The position numbers and the translations under genes were made by a program. Shown here piece by piece: positions 21,361 to 28,720 of a stretch of 28,720 nucleotides of DNA (positions are counted from its first letter, which is position 1; each line of letters opens with the position of its first letter). The notes under the pieces are model-generated. The model saw only the letters and a program-made list of their open reading frames with translations, was not told where the DNA came from and did no database searches. Origin of the DNA: Anaerolineae bacterium (lineage in GTDB: Bacteria > Chloroflexota > Anaerolineae > B4-G1 > SLSP01); NCBI GenBank assembly GCA_018055515.1, contig JAGPHL010000005.1, forward strand, positions 1 to 28,720, written 5' to 3'.

Positions 21361-22189
21361 AGTAGATCTCACGCAGAAGCTCGCCCCCGAAATCTACGCC
21401 GAGGCGCTGCCGCGCCTGCAGCGCCAGCTGCGCGCGCTCACCCGCGAGCTGTACGATCAGCGGCGCAGCCTCATCATCGTGATCGAAGGCTGGGAAGCGT
21501 CCGACAAGGGCGGCATCATTCAACGCCTCACCGCGGAGCTCGACCCGCGCGGCTACGAGGTGTTTCGGATTCTGCCCGCGACGGGGGAAGAACGCCGACG
21601 GCACTATCTCTGGCGCTTCTGGCAGCTGCTGCGCCCCGCCGACGAGAAGCAAGTGCTCGTTTTCGACCGCAGCTGGTACGGGCGCGTGCTCGGCGAGCGG
21701 GTTGAGGGGCTGTGCCCCGAAGAAGCGTGGAAACGCGCCTACCGCGAGATCAACGAATTCGAGGAGCAGCTGCTGGATTTTGGCATCCTGATCGCCAAAT
21801 TCTTCATCCACATGAGCCGGGAGGAACAGCTGCGGCGGCTGGAGCGACGACGCGATCAGCCGGATGCGTTATGGCGGCTCACGGCGGAAGATTGGGCCGA
21901 AAACGCCGCCTGGGACGCCTGCGCCGAAGCGATCGAGGACATGTTGCTGCGCACCAGCACGGCCCTGTCGCCGTGGACCGTCGTCCCAGGCGACGACCGC
22001 CGCTTCGCGCGGGTGAAAGTGCTGGAGGAATTGACGCGCCTGTTGAGCCGGGAGCTGACCTATGCGCTCGTGACCGAAAAACCGCCCGCCCTCACGGAAA
22101 ACACGACGGCGTTGGGCAGCGTCAAGAAGAAGAAAAAGGGGAAAAAAGGCAAGAAAGCCCAGGGGGGCAAAAAGGGCCAAAGAGCCTGA
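21350..22189 (+). CDS. Polyphosphate kinase 2 family protein, second copy, variant P-loop and Lys-rich tail
   Basis: A second single-domain PPK2 (279 residues), beginning inside the end of the first copy, with GGAGG at 21339-21343. HYLWRFW, FDRSWYGR (105-112) and GERVEGL match the family. Two oddities: the Walker A loop reads EGWEASDKGG, with Asp52 where the usual GWDAAGKGG has Gly before the lysine; and the last 23 residues are Lys/Gly-rich (KKKKKGKKGKK and more). The tail could bind polyphosphate directly, since lysine clusters are known targets and ligands of polyphosphate. The Asp could alter nucleotide binding or reflect a subfamily form; the rest of the active site is intact, so I do not call it dead. 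Confidence 0.88.
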   Translation: MLPEVDLTQKLAPEIYAEALPRLQRQLRALTRELYDQRRSLIIVIEGWEASDKGGIIQRLTAELDPRGYEVFRILPATGEERRRHYLWRFWQLLRPADEKQVLVFDRSWYGRVLGERVEGLCPEEAWKRAYREINEFEEQLLDFGILIAKFFIHMSREEQLRRLERRRDQPDALWRLTAEDWAENAAWDACAEAIEDMLLRTSTALSPWTVVPGDDRRFARVKVLEELTRLLSRELTYALVTEKPPALTENTTALGSVKKKKKGKKGKKAQGGKKGQRA

Positions 22190-22204
22190 CCCCAGGCGCT
22201 CTTT
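22179..22204. terminator. Hairpin between the converging PPK2 and phosphoesterase genes
   Basis: AAAGAGCCTG (22179-22188) pairs with CAGG (22193-22196) and, after a 2-nt bulge, CTCTTT (22199-22204). It contains both stop codons and could end transcription in both directions. Only 13 bp separate the two genes. Confidence 0.4.
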
Positions 22205-22937
22205 ACGGCAACGTCACCTCATCCAGATTGCGACCCTGCAACACCATCTGCGCGAAGATCTCCGGCAATCCCTGCTGGCGGATCGCGCGCGCGGCCCGCT
22301 CGACGTCATAGGCGACGCGGTAATGCCGCACCTCGAAGAGGCCCCGTTTGAGCTTGAGGATCGCGTAGGAAGCTCGAGGGTCGCCGTCATCGGGACGCCC
22401 TACGCTGCCGGGATTGATGAACCACACGCCCTTCGCCCGGCGCACAAAGGGGCGGTGCGAGTGCGCACAGAGGACGAGATCGTCCTTCACCAGCGCGGCG
22501 AGCTCCCGCAACCGGGCCTTGGGTGTCTCCGCGTCCAGCCCTTCCTCGATGGAAGCCGGGCTGCCGTGCACCAACAGGAGGTGCTGTCCCTTGACGCGCA
22601 GGCGCGCTTGTTGGGAAAGGGCGCGCAGATAGGCGCGACTCTCAGGGGAGAGCTGCTCATACGCCCAACGGAACGCCAGGAATCGGTCGGGATCCTTCAC
22701 CCCCTCCCAATTGCTCGTCTGCTGCTCGAAATCCAGCACCTTGAGGTCATAGTTGCCCAGGATGCTGAGCGCTTCCGCTTCCCGCAGGGTACGCACGGCC
22801 TCTTCAGGGAAAGCGCCGAAGCCGACCACGTCTCCCAAATTCCACAGGGCATGGACCTGATGGCGCGCGGCGTGCGCCATGACGGCCCGCAGGGCGGGCA
22901 GATTTGCATGCACGTCGGCGATGACCGCGATCCGCAC
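22203..22937 (-). CDS. Calcineurin-like metallophosphoesterase (YfcE-type)
   Basis: A 244-residue two-metal phosphoesterase. The metal-binding motifs appear in order: DVHAN (D8, H10), GDVVGFG (D36), GNYD, VHGSP, CAHSHRP and the NPGSVGRP loop. This order is that of the YfcE/MJ0936-like phosphodiesterases, with a C-terminal addition of about 50 residues. The start is GTG 22937, preceded by a purine-rich GGGAGGGGGAGGA. It lies 22 nt behind ppk1 on the same strand, so it is probably co-expressed. Substrates in the family include cyclic nucleotides and other phosphodiesters; a role in polyphosphate turnover would be a guess from position only. No signal peptide is seen. Confidence 0.88.
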   Translation of the reverse strand: MRIAVIADVHANLPALRAVMAHAARHQVHALWNLGDVVGFGAFPEEAVRTLREAEALSILGNYDLKVLDFEQQTSNWEGVKDPDRFLAFRWAYEQLSPESRAYLRALSQQARLRVKGQHLLLVHGSPASIEEGLDAETPKARLRELAALVKDDLVLCAHSHRPFVRRAKGVWFINPGSVGRPDDGDPRASYAILKLKRGLFEVRHYRVAYDVERAARAIRQQGLPEIFAQMVLQGRNLDEVTLP

Positions 22938-22959
22938 GGCCAGATCCTCCCCCTCCCGG

Positions 22960-25110
22960 TCAATCGGGACTGCTCAACAGCCCACGATGCTCCAGCATCC
23001 ACTGCTGGGAGTTGATCTCCGGCTCGCCCTCTGCCGGCGCGAGCCGCACGTAAGAGCCATCCGCTTGCAGCTGGCGGGCCTGCACGTTATCGCGCAGGTG
23101 AATGAAGAGCACGTGATCCCGCAAGCGCGCGCGGAGGACGGGGTCCTCGATGGGGAACAGCGTCTCCACGCGCCGATCGAGATTGCGCGGCATGAGGTCG
23201 GCGCTGCCGAGGAACAGCTCTTCGTCGCCGCCATTGCGGAAGTAATAGATCCGCGCATGTTCCAGGAAGCGGCCCACCACCGAGGTCACGGTGATGTTCT
23301 CGCTCACGCCGGGGACGTTGGGCCGCAGGCAGCAGATGCCGCGCACCTGCAAATCCACCTTGACCCCCGCCTGTGAGGCGCGATAGAGCGCCTGGATGCA
23401 GGCTTGATCCACCAGGGCGTTCATTTTGAAGGCCAGGTAGCCGTCGCCATGCTCAGCGTGCCGGGCGATTTCACGCTCGATGCGCGCGATGAGCTCCTCA
23501 CGCAGCCGGCTGGGAGCAACCAGCAGCTTGCGATACGTGGTCTGACGGGAATACCCCGTCAGCGCGTTGAAGAATTCGGTCGCATCCGCGCCGAAATCGG
23601 GGTTGGTGGTGAAGAAGCCCAAATCGGCGTACACGCGCGACGTCACGGCGTTGTAGTTGCCGGTCGCCAGATGCACATAGCGTTGAATGGCATTCCCCTC
23701 CCGGCGGACGACGAGGCAGACCTTCGCATGAGTCTTGAAGCCCACCAGGCCATAAACGACATGGACGCCCGCCTCCTCGAGCTCTTCGGCCCAGTCAATG
23801 TTGTTTTCCTCATCGCCGCGCGCTTTGATCTCGACCAGGACCGCCACCTGCTTGCCGTTACGACACGCCGTCAGCAAGGCGTCCACCACCGGGGAGTTGT
23901 TGCCGGTACGATACAGCGTCTGCTTGATCGCCAGCACCTCGGGATCCACCGCCGCCTGCCGCAGAAAATCCACCACCGGGCTGAAGCTGTCATACGGATG
24001 ATAGAGCAGGAATTCCTGCTTGCGGATCGCCTCGAAGATGTTGTTGGGAGGGCTGAGCTGCGGCGGGACCCAGGGCGCGAAGGGCGCGTCCTTCAGCTCC
24101 GGGCGTTCGATGCGGGTGAGGCTCATCAGGTCCTTCAGTCCCAACGGCCCATCAATGAGATCCACCTGGAAGGGTTGCACGTCGAGATTCGCCGCCAGCC
24201 AATCGCGGATCCTGGCGGGCATGGTCTCGCCAATCTCCAGACGCACGACCGAGCCGAAGCGCCGCTGGGCCACGCTCTGGGTGATCGCCGCCAGCAAGTC
24301 CCCGGCCTGATCTTCCTCCACTTCGATGTCGGCGTCGCGCGTCACGCGGAAGGGATACGCCGCCACGACTTCCATCTCCGGAAACAGCAGGTCCAGGTTC
24401 GCCGCCACGATTTCTTCCAGCCAGACGAACCGGGTCGAAGTGCCGGTCGTAGTGAGGCCCAGCAGCTCGTAATGCTCCTCGGCCTCTTCCTCAGCCGGAA
24501 TCGCCACGAGACGGGGCAGCACCTCGTCGGGGAGCTTCAGGCGCGCGTAGCGCTCGCCCTTGAAGGGATCGCGCACCACAACCGCCAGGTTGATGCTCAG
24601 GTTGGAGATGTGGGGGAACGGGTGTCCCGGATCCACTGCCAGCGGCGTGAGGATCGGCAGGATGAAGCGCTCGAAGTAGCGGCGCAGCAGCTTCCGTTGC
24701 TTGCCCTTGAGCTCGCTGTAGGAAAGGATCGTGATGTCGTGCTGTTTGAGTTTGGGCAGCACGTCGTAGCGCCAGCATTCCATGTGACGGGTGAGCTGGG
24801 AGCGCAATTCGCGGCGGATGGCGGCGAGCTGGTCGGCCGGCGACATGCCGTCAGGCGGCGCCTCGACCGCCGTGCTGCGCAGCTGGCGCAACAGGCCGGA
24901 GACGCGAATCATGAAGAACTCGTCGAGGTTGTTGGCGTAGATGGCGAGGAACTTGACCCGCTCAAGGAGCGGATGGCGCTCGTCGAGGGCCTCCTCCAGC
25001 ACCCGCTCGTTGAACTTCAGCCAGCTCAGTTCGCGGTTGATGAAGAGCCGGGGATCGTTGAGATCTACGGCAGGAATTGCGTCACGAAGTTCAGATTTTT
25101 TCTTGGTCAT
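22960..25110 (-). CDS. ppk1: Polyphosphate kinase 1
   Basis: Makes polyphosphate from ATP at the membrane or cytoplasm. The 716-residue protein has the full PPK1 plan: N-terminal domain with FINRELSWLKFNERVLEEA and NNLDEFFMIR, a head domain (about 125-345), and two phospholipase-D-like C-terminal domains. The catalytic histidine is H461 in GFKTHAKVCLV and the second conserved one is H618 in FLEHARIYYF; their distance, 157 residues, equals that between H435 and H592 in E. coli. R401 in LYRTG matches R375. The ATG lacks a clear ribosome site. A TATAAT 72 nt upstream is the likely promoter. Having PPK1 with two PPK2 proteins in one region points to active polyphosphate storage and use. Confidence 0.96.
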   Translation of the reverse strand: MTKKKSELRDAIPAVDLNDPRLFINRELSWLKFNERVLEEALDERHPLLERVKFLAIYANNLDEFFMIRVSGLLRQLRSTAVEAPPDGMSPADQLAAIRRELRSQLTRHMECWRYDVLPKLKQHDITILSYSELKGKQRKLLRRYFERFILPILTPLAVDPGHPFPHISNLSINLAVVVRDPFKGERYARLKLPDEVLPRLVAIPAEEEAEEHYELLGLTTTGTSTRFVWLEEIVAANLDLLFPEMEVVAAYPFRVTRDADIEVEEDQAGDLLAAITQSVAQRRFGSVVRLEIGETMPARIRDWLAANLDVQPFQVDLIDGPLGLKDLMSLTRIERPELKDAPFAPWVPPQLSPPNNIFEAIRKQEFLLYHPYDSFSPVVDFLRQAAVDPEVLAIKQTLYRTGNNSPVVDALLTACRNGKQVAVLVEIKARGDEENNIDWAEELEEAGVHVVYGLVGFKTHAKVCLVVRREGNAIQRYVHLATGNYNAVTSRVYADLGFFTTNPDFGADATEFFNALTGYSRQTTYRKLLVAPSRLREELIARIEREIARHAEHGDGYLAFKMNALVDQACIQALYRASQAGVKVDLQVRGICCLRPNVPGVSENITVTSVVGRFLEHARIYYFRNGGDEELFLGSADLMPRNLDRRVETLFPIEDPVLRARLRDHVLFIHLRDNVQARQLQADGSYVRLAPAEGEPEINSQQWMLEHRGLLSSPD

Positions 25111-25181
25111 GTCTCAGCGTCGTTAGATCTGCCTGGGTTATTCAAGAAACATTTATCATAGACCTGCCAGGGGCCTCTCTC

Positions 25182-25187
25182 ATTATA
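25182..25187 (-). promoter_or_regulatory. Candidate -10 for ppk1
   Basis: Exact TATAAT on the minus strand in the 139-bp gap between the beta-PGM gene and ppk1. No good -35 at 16-18 bp, and no Pho-box-like repeats in the gap, so I see no sign that ppk1 is controlled by the PhoB-type regulator. Confidence 0.4.
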
Positions 25188-25249
25188 ACCGAGATGCCGC
25201 GATTTGACGAGGGGATTTCCCGCAAATCCCCCTTGATCGCCGACGCCCC

Positions 25250-25897
25250 CTACCCCGCCAGAATCTCCTCCAGGTTGATGTCAGCCGTGGTCGCGTAGCG
25301 GAAATGCGCCCTGCCGACACGCTCCACCGGGCCGACGCCCACCGCCGTCATGCCGGCGGTCAACGCCGCCTCGACGCCGGATTCGGCGTCCTCGATGACG
25401 GCGCATTGTGTCACCGGCACGCCCACCAATCCCGCCGCATAGACGAAGACATCCGGCGCGGGCTTGGCGCGCACGACGCAGTAACCATCGGAGATGCCGT
25501 CGAAGAAGTCGGGAATCCCCAGGCGCGTGAGCACGGTCATGGTGTTGCGGCTCGCCGAACCGATGGCGATCTTCAACCCGTGCGCCTTGATCGCCTGCAA
25601 CAGTTCCCGCGCGCCGGGCAGAAAATCCGCCGGCGTGATGGAATCCAGCATGGCGATGTAGTAAGCGTTCTTGCGTGCCATCATTTCCTGGATTTGCTCC
25701 TCGGTGTAGCGGGCGAGGTGCTCGCCGAGGAGGATTTCCAGGGAGGCCCGCCGCGAGACGCCGCGCAACGCCTCGTTGGCCTGCCGGTCGAAGGGGACGC
25801 CCTCCTCATCGGCGAGGCGCTTCCAGGCGAGATAGTGATACTCGGCGGTGTCGGTGATCACGCCGTCGAGGTCGAGAATAATGGCTTTGAGGGTCAT
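25250..25897 (-). CDS. pgmB: Beta-phosphoglucomutase-type HAD enzyme
   Basis: A 215-residue HAD-superfamily protein. The nucleophile motif DLDGVITDTAEYHYLAW has D9 and the acid/base D11; the cap shows LRGVSRRASLEILL, then IGSASRN, AKPAPDVF and the metal-binding EDAESG. These fit beta-phosphoglucomutase, which turns beta-glucose 1-phosphate into glucose 6-phosphate after trehalose or maltose phosphorolysis. The adjacent trehalose-synthase-type gene supports a disaccharide role, but no phosphorylase is visible in the window. A GGAGA lies 4 nt before the ATG. Upstream, between it and treS, lies the TRATGGG tract. Another sugar-phosphate phosphatase of the same subfamily remains possible. Confidence 0.85.
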   Translation of the reverse strand: MTLKAIILDLDGVITDTAEYHYLAWKRLADEEGVPFDRQANEALRGVSRRASLEILLGEHLARYTEEQIQEMMARKNAYYIAMLDSITPADFLPGARELLQAIKAHGLKIAIGSASRNTMTVLTRLGIPDFFDGISDGYCVVRAKPAPDVFVYAAGLVGVPVTQCAVIEDAESGVEAALTAGMTAVGVGPVERVGRAHFRYATTADINLEEILAG

Positions 25898-25915
25898 GGG
25901 GTCTCCAATTTCAGG

Positions 25916-25992
25916 TAATGGGTAATGGGTGATGGGTAATGGGTAATGGGTGATGGGTAATGGGTAATGGGTGATGGGTGATGGGTGATGGG
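25916..25992. repeat. TRATGGG heptamer tract, 11 units with a 21-bp higher-order period
   Basis: Eleven perfect heptamers, TAATGGG (A) or TGATGGG (G), in the order AAG AAG AAG GG. The 21-bp trimer is repeated three times. The tract fills nearly all of the gap between the treS stop and the beta-PGM start. There are no spacers, so it is not a CRISPR array. Confidence 0.95.
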
Positions 25993-26002
25993 GTTGCGGG
26001 AC

Positions 26003-27634
<1,632 letters not shown>

Positions 27635-27656
27635 GGGTGGCTCCTTATAAACATGG

Positions 27657-27691
27657 TAATGGGTGAGGGGTAATGGGTAATGGGTAATGGA
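27657..27691. repeat. TRATGGG heptamer tract, second copy
   Basis: Five units: TAATGGG, TGAGGGG, TAATGGG, TAATGGG, TAATGGA. This is the word family of 25916-25992, here in the 68-bp gap upstream of treS. It starts 10 nt beyond the treS ribosome site and its distal end merges into the hairpin that contains the pfkB stop. Confidence 0.9.
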
Positions 27692-27715
27692 TGAGGAGCG
27701 CCTCATCCATTGCCC
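27682..27715 (-). other. 15-bp hairpin over the pfkB stop codon
   Basis: Positions 27682-27696 pair with 27701-27715 (15 bp, one G-T pair) around the 4-nt loop AGCG. One arm is the last heptamers of the TRATGGG tract; the other encodes the pfkB C-terminus Met-Gly-Asn-Gly-stop. No T-run follows, so processing or partial termination is more likely than full termination. Confidence 0.7.
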
Positions 27716-28662
27716 ATCTCGATGGCCTTGTAAATCTCCGCGCGATCCAGGTTGTCCGGCAGCGGGCCGATCCGGGCGAGCTTGCGCCCGACGATCTCGC
27801 GCGCGAACAGCACGCAGCGCTCCAGCGGATGGCCGTCGAGCAGCGCCATCAGGAATCCCGCCCAGAAGGAATCGCCGGCCCCGGTCGCGTCCACGACTTT
27901 GACCGGCTGAGCGGGGATAAAAGTCTGCTGTCCTTCCACGGAAAGGATCATCCCGGCCCCGCCCATGGTGAATACCACCACGCGCGGCCCCATCTCGTGG
28001 AACCGGGCGATGTAGTGTTCCGGCGACTGCCCCTCGCCGAAGAGCCGCCGGGCGTCATCCAGCGAGGGCTTGGTGAGGGTCGTGTAGCCCATCATATGCC
28101 GGATCACCTCTCGAGCCTCGCGGGTGTCGGGCCAGATGCGCGGGCTGTAATTGGGGTCGAGGGAGATCAGTTTGCCCTGCTCCTGCGCCAGCATGAAAGC
28201 CTTCTCTACCGCCGAGCGGGCAGGCTCGCGCGACAGGGGCCACATGGAGGCGTGGACGACTTTGGCGCGCGCGATGGCCTCCTCGCTGATCTCGCGGGGT
28301 TCCAGGCGGAAGTCGGCGTCGCGGAACGGCTCGAAATCGGGCGTGCCCCTGGTGCGGGAAACGAAGATGATGCTCGTGCGCACGCGATGATCCATGACCA
28401 TGTACTGAGTCTGCACGCCCGCGCGGCTCAGCTCTGCCTTGAGGAATTGCCCAAAGGCGTCAATGCCTGTCTTGGAGATGACCGCCGCCTGTCCGCCCAA
28501 TTTAGCGACGTTGGCAGCGATGTTCGCAGGCGAGCCGCCGGCAAAACGCTGGAACGTCGTTGCTTCCAGCAGCGACTCCGTCTCCTCGACCGAGATGAAG
28601 TCAATCAACGTCTCACCGATGACCAGCAAATCCAGATCACCGCCGGGAATGGACAGGTTCAT
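27703..28662 (-). CDS. PfkB-family sugar kinase (fructokinase-like)
   Basis: A 319-residue ribokinase-fold (PfkB) kinase that phosphorylates a sugar with ATP. Both signatures are clear: the substrate-side GGSPANIAANVAKLG (42-56) and the ATP-side DATGAGDSF (258-266) with catalytic D264. Also visible are LDPNYSPRIW and TKPSLDDARRLFG, common in fructokinases. ATG 28662 has AGGAGGGG just upstream. The sugar cannot be fixed from the sequence; fructose is a fair guess and neighbouring treS and beta-PGM suggest hexose metabolism. The last four residues (MGNG) and stop are written in the same word as the following TRATGGG tract. Upstream lies the 45-bp leader element shared with adk. Confidence 0.87.
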   Translation of the reverse strand: MNLSIPGGDLDLLVIGETLIDFISVEETESLLEATTFQRFAGGSPANIAANVAKLGGQAAVISKTGIDAFGQFLKAELSRAGVQTQYMVMDHRVRTSIIFVSRTRGTPDFEPFRDADFRLEPREISEEAIARAKVVHASMWPLSREPARSAVEKAFMLAQEQGKLISLDPNYSPRIWPDTREAREVIRHMMGYTTLTKPSLDDARRLFGEGQSPEHYIARFHEMGPRVVVFTMGGAGMILSVEGQQTFIPAQPVKVVDATGAGDSFWAGFLMALLDGHPLERCVLFAREIVGRKLARIGPLPDNLDRAEIYKAIEMGNG

Positions 28663-28675
28663 AGCCCCTCCTGCG

Positions 28676-28720
28676 AAAATAGAGATCAGCGGTCAGCCGT
28701 CAGCGAATCAGCGAAAAAGC
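28676..28720 (-). repeat. 45-bp leader element upstream of pfkB, second copy
   Basis: Reverse complement of 19704-19748 with a single mismatch in 45. On the minus strand it reads toward pfkB and ends 13 nt before its ATG (28662), the same distance as at adk. It reaches the edge of the window, so the element or octamer tract may continue beyond. Confidence 0.9.

Noticed and set aside
22123..22175. Programmed frameshift site in the A-rich end of the second PPK2 gene
   Set aside because: The AAAAAAG run is not in the frame needed for a slippery heptamer, and the Lys/Gly tail reads through normally to a stop.
23404..25161. Open frame (585 codons) antisense to ppk1
   Set aside because: No recognisable domain and the ppk1 frame has all catalytic residues in register.
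25916..25992. CRISPR array
   Set aside because: The 7-bp units are contiguous, with no spacers and no cas genes nearby.

Overview
The window looks like chromosomal DNA from a GC-rich member of the Chloroflexota (Anaerolineae-like). Clues are a very large membrane protein carrying the YYY-motif domain described from Chloroflexi and Archaea, a bacterial Elp3 of the kind known from Chloroflexota, a lipoprotein with a Thr/Pro/Ala-repeat linker, and several promoters that place the transcription start at the ATG. The lineage is an inference; there is no rRNA here.

Layout. (1) 1-8172, plus strand, is a complete phosphate-starvation locus: phoB, phoR, then (after two hairpins and a four-repeat Pho box) pstS, pstC, pstA, pstB, a thioredoxin-type arsenate reductase, and phoU. 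(2) 8249-11165 holds elp3 (minus) diverging from a SAM methyltransferase that resembles Trm9, followed by a small lipoprotein. (3) 11185-16158 (minus) is one 1657-residue membrane protein: a PMT-type glycosyltransferase half fused to a YYY/DUF2298-type half. (4) 16413-19388 (minus) is glgA followed by a GH57 glucanase-type gene, ending in a strong hairpin. (5) 19762-22189 (plus) is adk and two tandem PPK2 genes. It converges on (6) ppk1 and a metallophosphoesterase (22203-25110, minus). (7) 25250-28662 (minus) is pfkB, a trehalose-synthase-type GH13 gene and a beta-phosphoglucomutase-type gene.

Functionally the window joins phosphate sensing and import (with arsenate detoxification for what Pst lets in), polyphosphate synthesis and use (PPK1, two PPK2, adenylate kinase), and carbon storage and compatible-solute metabolism (glycogen synthase, GH57, TreS, beta-PGM, sugar kinase). 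It reads as a storage and energy region for phosphorus and glucose.

The least explained signal is non-coding. Several gene junctions carry short, degenerate tandem words of 7-8 bp with a purine or pyrimidine wobble at one position: AGAAGTR before pstB, TRATGGG before the beta-PGM and treS genes, CGCTTTYT before adk. Some begin on the upstream gene's stop codon. A 45-bp element is shared (44/45 identical) between the leaders of adk and pfkB, in the same orientation relative to the gene and exactly 13 nt before each ATG. This may be a family of portable leader elements. Separately, the elp3 / Trm9-like divergent pair suggests a bacterial route to an esterified wobble uridine.
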